Below, in pieces: positions 24,072-35,099 of a stretch of 64,000 bases of DNA. Positions within the stretch are counted from its first letter, which is position 1. Each line of letters starts with the position of its first letter. The stretch lies in contig NMRA01000323.1 of the NCBI GenBank assembly GCA_002633005.1, positions 289,449 through 353,448 of the forward strand, read 5' to 3'. The notes below the pieces were generated by a model. The model saw only the letters and a list, made by a program, of their open reading frames with translations, ran no database searches and had not been told where the DNA came from. This stretch comes from Phoronis australis. Its lineage: Eukaryota; Phoronida; Phoronidae. Made by a program: the position numbers and the translations under genes.

Positions 24072-24308
24072 ACATTTTGAGACCCATTCCAAGAAACTGA
24101 CTTAAGTTCATTTTTGACTTAAGTCTAAGATTTGAAAATTCCACATCCGGTCAGATAGTTAAAATTAAGACTGAACTTTTATCAAAAACTTAATTCAAAC
24201 TTAGGATCTCTTGCTGAAAACAGTCTCAAGACAAATTTAATTTTTTTCTTAAAATTTACTAAAATTTAAGATTTGTCTTAGCTAAGTCAGTTTTGTTGGA
24301 ACGGGCCC
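24072..24308. mobile_element. MITE, family E (GGGCCCRTTCCAA termini)
   Basis: The left end GACCCATTCCAAGAAACTG and the right end (CAGTTTTGTTGGAACGGGCCC, about 21 bp) are inverted repeats, each followed inward by TTAAG/CTTAG-rich sequence. It is a non-autonomous DNA transposon of about 237 bp. Confidence 0.7.
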
Positions 24309-24570
24309 CTGCACTCTCTGACCTAAAGAACCAAAAGCCCTTGCTCTCATCAATTTCAGACAAAATTTCATTTTTTTGAAAAGTTGCAGAGAAGCACATG
24401 CGCAAAGCATTACTAAAATTTAAGATTTGTCTTAGCTAAGTCAGTTTTGTTGGAACGGGCCCATGCACTCTCTGACCTAAAGCACCAAAAGCCCTTGCCC
24501 TCACCAATTTCAGACAAAATTTCACTTTTTTGAAAAGTTGCAGAGAAGCACGTGCGCAAAGCAAAGCATG
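24258..24570 (+). repeat. 154-bp direct tandem duplication
   Basis: The segment starting ACTAAAATTTAAGATTTG at 24258 recurs at 24412 with only scattered differences (for example CATGCGCAAAGC versus CGTGCGCAAAGC). It includes the right end of the MITE, so it arose after insertion. Confidence 0.85.
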
Positions 24571-26716
24571 TTGAAAAACTCCACTTGAAAGAGAAGTAAA
24601 CCTGTAAATGATCGACTAGCCAGCAAGTTTAAAAATCCACGGAACTTGGTTTAACGTCTGAAATGGCTTTATCTTATGGAATAACAAGAATTTTCTCACT
24701 TATTGTGTTTTTTCAATTCATACAGCTCGACGGAGGCTAACAGGTGATGACGAACTAATCTGCTAGCTTCGTTACAAAGGATGAAATTTATTGCCAGTGG
24801 GATACCAAATCCGGTTTTGGCCTGTTAACAGATATTAAAAACAAATAATCCGTCCAGTTCTTTGAAAAGAAGTAATTCTCTGTAATCCTCGACAATCCCC
24901 AAAAGTTTAGAGGAAATTTTGAAAACTCCTTTCAAAGTCCTCCTTTCAAACCGTCAAGCGTGACCTACGACTTTAGCGAATTAAACGCTACTGTGAAAAA
25001 AGACCACCCACCAAGGACCATAATGCCCAATTAGTGAAACTGGGGTATGAGTGTTTATTTGATTTGTTCGTTTATCTTTCAAGATTGACGCTAATGGTGC
25101 ATTAGCAGGTGGCAGGACAAGACTGGTTGAAACCATTAAAACAGTATCCTCTTAAATAACCTTTTACACGTAAGTGTTAATTAGATACCCATAGCACAAA
25201 ATAGTGGTCATATGTTCATAATCTTGTGGCCGCGTTTCTTAAGAAATATTCATTTTTTCGCGGAAATCACCAAAATTTCTACAAACAAGAATTTTTTCCT
25301 TAAAAATTCTGTGACAAAGGTGTGTCTGTGATTTTCTACTTTGCTGCCAGACACAGGAAGACTGTCAACATTCCTTTACTGGAAGTCTTGATTTATGGCA
25401 GCCAAGCTCTCGGGCTAAAAGGGACACGAAATAAAATTCTACACACGCCTTTGTAACTAATATAATGAAGAGTTTTTAGAAAAATGTGCTGACGAAGATG
25501 TGGATATTGTTTTCTGGCACAGAATAAATGCTTGTGAACAAAGGTAACCAAATGCAGAGCAACCGTGGCCGGCAACATGTCCTAAATGGCGGCCATTTAG
25601 GACCTGATCACGCGAGTTCTTTGTGTATCACGGATTTTTTCCGCAATTTTTTTATTCGAGTGAATAAAATCAATAATTCGGGAATTTTGCGGCTATGCGA
25701 TAACTCTCACGATTCCGAAAATTTTCCATCGTATTGAGACTCGCTTTAGCGGGTCCCGAAGCCATGACAACGATCGTAAGGCGCATCAGCAAACTCGTCG
25801 TGTACGCTCTATTGTAAACATTAAAAATTATACTAATTGATCCTCCTGAAGTTGTAATTGGTCAAAGCCTCGTAATAAACCGGTGCTTTCTGACAACTAA
25901 AAAACAAGAAATAGATTTAGTCCAGTTATCGATAGTTCGGTGGTCTTGTCTTTTTTGTTCTTTACACAATTTAAAATTGGTATCTGCATTTACTCAAACC
26001 GACATTTCGTTATTTTTCAGATCATCTTCAGTGAAGCCAATGCTCTAAGCCGCAGGATCCACTCGATCACAAAATATATAGTCAGTGTTGATTCATGTCT
26101 CGATTTCCGACAGTTACTTAACGTCTCAAAACAAAACCAAAATATTCGACACTCGCCATTGTGTGAAAGGCACGTCCTAACGCTACTGACGGACATAATT
26201 TACCTAAACGTTGCTCAATGTTACTACGGTGAATTGAGCGCTATCACGCAAATAACGATGAACTATGTGCCGGTACGCCCTCTCAGCGTTTAGCTGGTTG
26301 GCGATACAATAATTCTTAACAGCCTTTCGCGCGTTGTCACAATGATTGTTTTTTTCTGATTTTCAAAGGCTGATACAGCTGTAGTTTCAGTGATTCCGAA
26401 ACTTAGTCGAACTAAGAAACTTCTTAGTGAGTGGTCCGCGAGCTTCAGATAACTGATAGAAACTTTACACCAAATGTTGGTCTCGACATCTAAATGGTAT
26501 AATCTAAGCTCATAATAGGCTAGAAATTTCTTAATATTTATTGTCTTCAGTGTTAAAAATGCTACAAAATAATATTTTACTAGTTATTAGCCGCAGAGCT
26601 CAGGCGGAGTCGTGGAAAAAACAACAGATGGGGCTGTTGGAAGCTGTAAACAAAATATTCACCATTTTACCATTGTAGCGCCACACAAATTGACTTCCGG
26701 AGGGAAAGTTTGGGCG

Positions 26717-29700
26717 ATGTCGTCCGAAGACGGTCGTAATAAAGTAGAGATTGTCAGCCGTAAAGCTTTAATAAGCACAGTCAGCGTCGTCTGCAAGCAT
26801 GCTGGTTTTACATCAATTGAAAATTCGTCACTCGAGACTCTTGTGGAAGTTTTACAAAGTTGTAAGTGCGATTTGGTCTAGCAGTAGCAGCTCTAGCCAG
26901 CCACAGCCAAAAAGGCAAAGACACAGTCACAAACACTCTCTCCTTATTAGCCGCTTGAATAGGATACTATAATATAGTTTCGTATCAAGTGGCTGCTATG
27001 AATGCCTGAGGTTTGACTTAAATTTTGAGGATTAGCCGCGAATGTAGACTAGACCTCATTGTTACTGCTCCAATATAGTTTCCCCTGATTTAGAGAACTA
27101 GACGTGACCAGACAGGTTCTCTAAATCAGGGACCGCTTTGTCTGACCAGAGGAGCCAATGTATTGTCTAGGCTAGACCCATTCGGTCCAAGATTATGAAA
27201 TGAATGTGGCATAAGGGCAAAACTACTGTAGTAGTTGCTGATAGTACCCAACCGGGGAATCGAATCAGCGACCTTGCCAAAACCGGCAAGCGTGCTAACC
27301 ATTCAGCTAATAAGCAATCTGCCATTAGCGAGTGGTTAACAGAGGGCACAGGATTTATTGGAAGCATGACTACAACAGTATTAACATACACCTTTCCACC
27401 AGCACTGACCATACGAAATCTAAAACAAAATAAATGGCACTAAATATCCACCCTGGAAGCAGATGGCTAATAATTTTGTCAAGAAGTTTAATCAAAAGTT
27501 TGGCTAATCTGACATAATTCAGTCAGTGTACTAAAAATACAGCTAGAGTAAGATATTGGCGATTTTGACAAATTATTCCGTTTTCAGCACCCACTTGGGG
27601 AATGAGAGAGTGTTTTATGAGAATTCTTAGCTAGAGTATGCAACCCCTTGGCCTTGGCTGGCTGGCCAGGGGTGACACTCCCTATCGGTGTCTGTGTTAA
27701 TTTTGCCCCTTGTATATTAAACCGGTGTAGGCCAAATTTGTTCACCGAATAAGACGATTTTACTTCGTCAAAAATACATCTTATTTACAATGGTCACTTA
27801 AAATAGGCACCTACTTTTGTCAACAATCCTTTCTTGTCCTCTTCATATCCTTAATGAAGCACGAGATGACTTTGGCTGACCGATATTCTTCAACTTCAAC
27901 ATACAAACACTTCAAGTTGGCAATCGTTGGTGTTTCTAAATTACGACCAGATCAGAAATGCAATTATTTTTAGGTAGTTGTAATCTGGAGAGGATATCGT
28001 AATGCCAAACCTTTTTGTTGCCCGGCATACTCAAAAAGCCATGTTGATCATGTGTACTATCGTCAATGCTTCCTCCATTTGAAGCTCTGAGAACGTGGCA
28101 CTGAGATATTCAGCTGAAGGTGATCACTGTTGTAACGTGTAAAGTGTGTTTTATTTGTTTCTAGACCTGACTGAGCTTGGACGAAGTAGCCGTATGTTCA
28201 GCGAACTCTCAGGACGCACCAAGCCCATCGTGTCGGATGTTGCCATGGCAATGATAGATATGGGTAAATATTGGTATTAATGAACATCGAGCTAGGATGT
28301 CGAAGTGTGAATGTAATCTGGAACGTAAGCAAAATTGTAGAATAGGTCAAAAACATAGTTGGTTCCCACCTTTTTTTTGAAAACGAAGTCAGTGGTGCGA
28401 TATTTCTTAGCTGCCCACTTTTTCAAAAAAGAAAATCCACCTGAAACCAGCCGAAATGATGCAGAATTTTTTTTTTGCTCGTCGCTTGGCAAATCGTTGT
28501 GTTTCAAACCTTGCTTACCTTTGCTTCCATGCCTTTGTAAAGGTTTTCAAAAAAATGAAACACCTCAATTTTGATGTGGATGGGTTTTTTAATCTGTTGA
28601 GCGCAGATCTTGAAACCAGCCGGGTTACTGACCGGAGATTTTATGCTTTGTTGGTCTTGTGCTAGGCCTTTTACAAGTTGTCCTACACAACTGAGGTGTT
28701 CATTCTTTGCTGTAATACTATGCTCAGCTACGTCAATAATGTGCCTGTTATACTCCTCTGAATATTGACGTTCAGTGTTTTCATCATATCTGTTATTAAA
28801 TTATTAATCACTTGTGCTCTCACCATGTTGCCAGTGTTTAGCTTTACCGGTGTTTGAACTTTCCACTTTTCCTTTCTTGCAGGTTGTGACATCGAATCCT
28901 TGCCAGGCTATGCTGCAAGATTCAAGAACATCCATCCAGAGTTTCCTCCACGTACGTAGGCGGTCTCTGGATTACGGAGGCCATGTTTGTCACTAGGGTC
29001 TAAACTATCATTCCAACTACATCTTGGCAACACTGCAACTAATTTAACACAGTTAAAGTTGAACCCTGAAGTATTTAATCAAATAGTCTGTTATTGGACA
29101 ATTTGTTTGTCCAGCAATCTTTATAAGTGGGAGCCGAATTCTGATTTGCCCTCCCAATAGGACAACATATGCGACTGCACATTGCTGTAACAGTAAGCTG
29201 CACATAGGCGACCTGGTGCCTGTTGAAGGACTTTTCTCTCAGCCCCATGAGTTGTGGGTGGCATGACACATTCAAAATGAGAACCCCCAAGTGTAAGGGA
29301 AGGGGGCTCAAGTGTATGTGAATGGGCATCTGGGAAATGGGCACATCTTGGACAGCCCCCTCCCCAAGTGCATATGGGGGTCACAGTATTGCTACGTCTC
29401 TTGTTGGCAGTTTACTTTTTGTGTCCGGCTTTCTAAGTAGTAAATTCCAGGAGAGATGTTTATGTGTTGTTGTTTAGTGTACAGGACAGCAGCTTGTCAA
29501 TGTCCAATGAAAGTTTTTGTGCTGTAGTACCCAAGGGCAATTATTTTTGGCATATTCTTCTTTTTCTGCCTAACCACTGATCGATCTTAATGAAATTGAA
29601 CAGATGCGTTTCTTAAGGATATCTCATATCTTATTCACAAAAATTGGTCATTTTTACAATATTTCACGTGTCTAGCAAAATACCTTATCTTCATTCTCGG

Positions 29701-32700
29701 GGAACTTCAAATACAAATTGTGAACCGTGTAGTGAGAAAGAAAAAAGATTTAGCAGAACCACCTTGGAACCACACAACCGCGTGGATATTTGTTTATTAC
29801 TTATCTGAGGTCAAAGGTTACAGAGCGGTCACTCAAATCGAATCTCCTGCCAGGTACAGAGCAGCTTCATATACCCTCAGTCCTTTCATTCACTAAGTCG
29901 CCATAATATTGAGGCAACGAGGTGAACTTATGATAGATTGGTGCCGGGGAAAACAAAGACAAAACGTGGTTTTGATCCTGAGGGAGTTGTGCGTCTACAA
30001 TGCATACGACCATTGGTGTTGAGAACGAATGCTACCAGTCGCCTCGCACCTCTGTGGTCATGAACACAGCAACTTGTGAAAAGAAATAAATCCTCACCCA
30101 AATTCTTTAATTCAATTAATAAATTGACATTTCGATGTTTCAATCTCATGCTAACGACATGCTTTAACCACCGATTCAATTTTTGTTATCCATTTCTTAT
30201 TTGGTTCCGTATCAGTGTCCTGGCACGTGACATGCGCAGCCTATGTGTATAACAATGAACTGTTGCCTGTAGGTCATAAACAACAGTAACGTTGATCCCA
30301 AATCGTGGCTGGGAATGGTACGTTTTAATGATACTTAAGTTAATTACGCACTGCAAATTCAGTTGACACTACGAGTGAATGTTGAAATAAGTAACATAGA
30401 TAAGGCTTATTTAGTTTATGTGTACCGAAAATAAGTTTTCACCGAATAATTAACCGAAGACTTTGAGATTTTCACTTGTCCCAGTTTAATCACCTTTTTC
30501 TCGGCTTTATCTGAACTTTGGATCACGAGTTCTCGAAAACGGCTTGATTGATTTCTTTGAAACTTTACAAACTTAATATTAATCTCAAAAACGCTGTTGA
30601 ATGGGATTTTTGATATAAAGACCTAGTTTTTGCGTAATGTAACAAAGACGAATATGACTTCTATTTTTTACAAAAGTGCCTCATGTTTTGCGAGTTGATT
30701 TGTCATAGAAACCAAACTAAATAAGGTTTGAGATAACCTTAATGGAGAAAAGAATGCAACCACTCATCTTTGGATGAATCTCATTAGTGGTGCTATGCCC
30801 TGGGAACAGTTTAGTTTTTAGACCTAATGGTTGGCTTTGGTGAAATTGTGCATTTAATAACTCCTGATGGCTAGCACTGTGTCCCCTTGCTGTATATCCA
30901 GTTGTTGAGCTCCGTTTTGAAATATTGAGGTGATAATCACAAACCAAAGCTTTGTATTGCTTTTGTCAAAATATTTGTTGCAAAATGTTGCCTGTTAACT
31001 AAATATTTGTTTAAAAATACTGTGATTTTAATTTCCAAAATATTAAAAAAATAATCTGATATTGTTATTCAGAAAATGGTTTTGCTGGGAACTAATGACA
31101 GTTTTTTGCATTGCAGGAATTCTAAGCTTTCTTTTGCATGGCACTAAGTTTATTTTAAAATGCCTCAATTAACTTAAGTGGCAAAGAAGCGATGAATGGA
31201 TTTTTCACACCCTGCACAGCCAACTGTCTTGCAGCCTTCGCATGCTCTAAAGAATGAGCACTTCCCATTTAACTATTATGACATAATAGTCTCTTTACAA
31301 TAACCTTCTTGTTAATTTCCCTTTATTCTCAGTCACAAGCAAAGGCTACTCTGACGATGATATCGGCTTCCACCCAACTGTCACGAGGGAGAATTCTGGG
31401 CCACTTTGTCTGAATTCTTTTGACTTGCAATGTACCTTGAAAGTGATGATTTTTCTCTTGTTCTAGCCTCTAGAGCACCCATTTTGAACCCGCCAAGGAT
31501 CCTACAGGCCGGGGTCAAGATGCCCCACCCTCCTCAAGTGCCAGATCACCTGCCGAGTTTCCCGGACGTGCACACATACATCAAAACACCTGTAAATACT
31601 TAGAGTTCCTAATTTTGTGCATTAAAACTTGTACAGTGTTGTTGACTAGAAGCCAAAACTGTTGCTTTCGATCTACTGAATCTGTTCACTGTGTATGTGT
31701 TGTTCTCGTTTTCATACACTAAACCTCACCTCAGTTAGATTCGTTAAGTTTCGTCTTTGCTCAACTCAAACACAAAGTCTGCAGTATGGTGGTTGTTGTT
31801 CATGCAAGTAGTCCTTTTGATAATGCTATATTTCACATTACTCCTGAAGATAAGACGTCCGTGGGGTTGCATTCGACTTCTTCAGCATTTCTGAATATGT
31901 ACATGTATGGTGTTATCAGTTTTCATAGATCTCCGATTGAAACTGCGGCAGACATTGTTCTGGAACTATGACCTTTTGGAGCTTCAATTCCCTTTTTGAA
32001 TTTGCCGCACCAGTCACAAAAGGAGGGCTGTTACTGCCGGACTGGAAGTCGTACTGTTTTTAAATTGCATGGAGTGAAGTAAACTTGCTCAATTTATATG
32101 ACAATACTTTAGGTTAGCTTCTGATCATTGAATAATTCTTACGTGCAAGATTTAATCAAGCTGTGAAGTTGGCCCAGCAACATGCATATGAATTAACAAA
32201 ACAATGTTGGCCAAGTCGTTCTGAAATTATTGTAAAATTTTTGAAAATAACTGTATCTTGAGAAAAATGTTTGCCCTATAGTTCAGGTGGTCCTTAATAG
32301 CAAAACATTGCTGAATTGTTATAAAAACCTGAAGTGTGAATGTTTGCTTTATTTTGTCAGACTACGAAGGAACAAGTGAAAGACTACAGAGCCATCAGAG
32401 AGAAGGCTGCCACGCAGAAGAGAGACGTAGAAACCTCTCTCACCAGATTCATAGCCAAGACTGGCCAATCACAGTCTCTGTTTAAAGAAGAAACCAACAC
32501 ATTCTCAAAATCTTTTCCATGTAAGTGAACTTAGGTACAAAGTCTGCAGTCGTTAGCGTGCAATTTGTGTTAACAGCTGCTGAGGTAATGTGGGAAGGTT
32601 TGATGTATGCAAAACTTAATTTAATGTCACATTGTGTGCTTTTCTGTTTTGTATCTTTGTACAGTTGAGTTGCGTGTGCAGAGATTTGCTATGCATCAAA

Positions 32701-34355
32701 TGTGCCTTTCACAGATTCCTTAACTCATTCCTCCCTGATCCCGCCTTATGGCGTGACTGTTTATTTTCACTCAGGGCCTGATGCCGTCTGGAGGCGTTAT
32801 CTAAGAATGTATCTCACAGGCAGATCACGCCTTCAGGAGGGATAGAAGGGAGCAACTTATTGGTTCAAGTTTGAATATATCTAGGGTATTCCCAGTTTTC
32901 TATCCAATGAGGATTGAGACACCATACTCTGTGTTAACTTCTTGTTTGTGAAGTTAATGCCTATTGGCTGTTGTTTCTGGAATTAAGAACCATTTCTTCA
33001 CAAGCAAGCGTGTTAACTTTGTAGTGGTTGTTGTGGTAACTTTTGAAAGGTTATAAAGATATTCCTCCCTGAAATATAGTATGTTTGTTTGATTTGAAGA
33101 CTAGAATGAAGCTAATTGCCCTGAATTGTAGCCTAATTGGTGTTACATAACACTGCTGTCACCACTTAATCATCTGCTAGGGTGCTCCTGTTTATTTTAT
33201 TGGAACTGACCAGAAACAATAACAAAATGTTCAATTACTAGGAACATTCTACTCTGTGACTAGCACTGTGCACACACTCACTTGAAATTGCTGCCTTGAT
33301 ATTATACGGACATCATCTCTGCTGCTCTCTCACAGTTCTTGAAGTTTTTATTATGGAGGATAGTTTGGATACTGATGACACTGGTCACATTTAGATATAG
33401 ACTTCAGTGATTATGGATATGATAGTGTGGATACTGATGGCACTGAGTTATCAGATTTAGATACAGATTTCAGTGATCTAGTTTATGATGAGGACATGCT
33501 ACACAGAAAACTTTCTTGACATGTTTTCTGGAAATTTAAACGGATTATTTGTAAACAAACGTCTTTGTTTCTGGAAAACAAAAAGTAAAACTACTTGTTC
33601 AACCCTTTATCGATATTGAACTTGGATAAATTTTGTATCAACACGAAGCTCATTTACTCAAGATGTATTGCTGAAAATTTGGTAAGTATATGTTTATTAA
33701 TGACTGAGTGATGAGGTTTTAATTATGTGCAGTGCTTGTGACCTAGTTCTGAGTGAAATACCCTCCGACTTCAAGGGGGTAGACATTCCACAGCTCAGCC
33801 AGGCCACTAAGCAATTTATTCCATATGGTGCTCAGGGTCGAATGAGTTAATGAACTCCATTTGCTCCATAAATATTGTTATTATTATTATTGTTAATGTT
33901 GTATCATTAGGATCATTAACTAGTCGTATTAACGAACCAAAACAACTGCGCCCATCCCAAAACTAAAGGTCGTGTTGCACAGGGCTTTAACATGTCCTGT
34001 TCTTAACCAGCACATTTCTGAATCTTGCCTTGAAAACCACTCATGAGAATAAGATGTCGTTTGCCATAAATCCACCATTGGTTTACTTGCAGTGATAGCC
34101 GTCAAGCTGACCCCAATTCCCTACTTGTCCGTGTTACTGCCCAAGGAGGACGATGCTGACCAACACGAGCTACAAGAGGTCAGGGTTACTGGACCAAAAC
34201 GAAAACGAGCTAAGCTATCTGAGTCTCATGGTTCACTTGAAGGAACAGACATTCCACTGGATGTGGGTTTATCCGAGGACAATGGCATGGACATGCAGGA
34301 TAACCCATACATGAGACCAGTAAAATTTGCAAACGCACGCAAGAAAAACAGATGA
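26717..34355 (+). CDS. TAF8: TAF8, TFIID subunit 8
   Basis: Six phase-consistent exons, 26717-26861, 28165-28263, 28883-28951, 31467-31591, 32361-32520 and 34093-34355, give 286 residues (human is about 310). Residues 8-85 form the histone-fold (SRKALISTVSVVCKHAGFTS, then LTELGRSSRMFSELSGRTKP and VSDVAMAMIDMG), which in this family pairs with TAF10. A Pro-rich segment leads to FPDVHTYIKTP and then EKAATQKRDVETSLTRFIAK, the conserved TAF8 core. The C-terminus has PKRKRAK, a good nuclear import signal, and ends DNPYMRPVKFANARKKNR. The protein is a nuclear subunit of TFIID in RNA polymerase II initiation. Start: the ATG directly before SSEDGRNKVEIVSRK. Introns 1, 3 and 5 carry repeats. I found no canonical AATAAA soon after the stop. 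Confidence 0.95.
27079..27133. repeat. Perfect 16-bp hairpin in TAF8 intron 1
   Basis: CCCTGATTTAGAGAAC and GTTCTCTAAATCAGGG are exact reverse complements separated by a loop of about 20 bases. Confidence 0.75.
27236..27316 (-). mobile_element. tRNA-derived SINE head
   Basis: On the minus strand the sequence has an A-box-like TAGCTGAATGGTTAGCACGC and, about 30 bases on, a B-box GATTCGATTCC, both matching RNA polymerase III internal promoter elements. A cloverleaf is not well kept, so this is a SINE or tRNA pseudogene, not a functional tRNA. It lies in TAF8 intron 1. Confidence 0.6.
28349..28580. repeat. Dispersed repeat family B, copy 2
   Basis: It shares AACATAGTTGGTT, GAAAATCCACC, AATGATGCAG and GCTTACC blocks with 6519-6750. 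It lies directly after TAF8 exon 2. Confidence 0.65.
31305..31435. repeat. Dispersed repeat family D, copy 2
   Basis: A diverged copy of the 4800-4945 block, in TAF8 intron 3 just before exon 4. Confidence 0.45.
32720..33850. mobile_element. Decayed piggyBac-like element in TAF8 intron 5
   Basis: TTAA-CTCATTC at 32720 and GAATGAG-TTAA at 33844-33850 form inverted termini bounded by TTAA, the target duplicated by piggyBac elements. Inside, around 33415-33520, a short frame reads DTDGTELSDLDTDFSD, like the acidic N-terminus common in piggyBac-type transposases. The rest of the transposase is absent, so it is a non-autonomous relic of about 1.13 kb. Confidence 0.6.
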
Positions 34356-35099
34356 CCAGGATTTTGTGTCTAGAAAATAGTTATTTTTATTATTATTTTA
34401 TACTGATCCATATTTATCAACACATCGTGTTATGAAACAAGTAAAAGCACTTTAATGCGATGCCACGTAATTGTTTTTGTTATGACACCATTACTTTAAA
34501 AAGATTATTTTTTGTAAACAAGATCTAGATTTAGGACTCCTACTAGCTTCTTGGTCTTTATACACCTATTAACACTAAAAATGCCAAAGATGTCAGTTAA
34601 TGGCCGAGACATACAGTAGTTTTCAAAGTAAAATGAGCAGACGTCGGCAGAACACTATCAGATTTTGCTGAATTTGGAGGATCACTAGCTAAAATTATTT
34701 GGCTGTTTTGTTGAACTTCTCTAATAATATAATCACATTTACAAGGAAATGTAGTAAAAGTTTGATGTGGAATTGTTGCATCTATTTTTAAAATTGACTT
34801 TGTACAGTAAGTTGTTGCGATTCTGACCAGGCGCATGGAGACAAATCTGTCAACAATTTGTCGAGATTTAGCCACTATCAAAACGAGATATAGGTAAAAA
34901 GAAAAGGATATTTATTCACAGATTTGTGCATTGAAACTTCGTTGATGTTTGTCTCCAGGTTCATTTTGAAAACTACTGCATGAGATACTGACACGAGGGT
35001 TGGAGTTGTGGTGGTGAAGAAAATGAAACTAATGAGTGTCGGTTGAGCACCTAAAACGACATATCTTCTCATAGTGACATTCACATCGAGCTGTGCTTT
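34356..35099. other. Spacer between convergent TAF8 and DDX51
   Basis: These 744 bp hold the 3' untranslated regions of both genes. An AATAAA for DDX51 lies on the minus strand. I see no other gene. Confidence 0.6.
34911..34916 (-). terminator. Poly(A) signal of DDX51
   Basis: TTTATT on the plus strand reads AATAAA on the minus strand, about 184 bp after the DDX51 stop codon. Confidence 0.5.

Larger units (their letters stand above)
23571..26716. other. Intergenic region with MITE and tandem duplication
   Basis: It separates the giant gene from TAF8. It holds an AATAAA at 23665-23670 that suits the giant gene, a MITE at 24072-24308 and a 154-bp tandem duplication. The rest is AT-rich with short unsupported frames (for example 25940-26293). 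The TAF8 promoter should lie in the last few hundred bases. Confidence 0.6.

Noticed and set aside
25940-26293. 117-residue plus-strand frame before TAF8
   Set aside because: No ATG-supported domain, no splice partners, low-complexity hydrophobic start; probably untranslated sequence.
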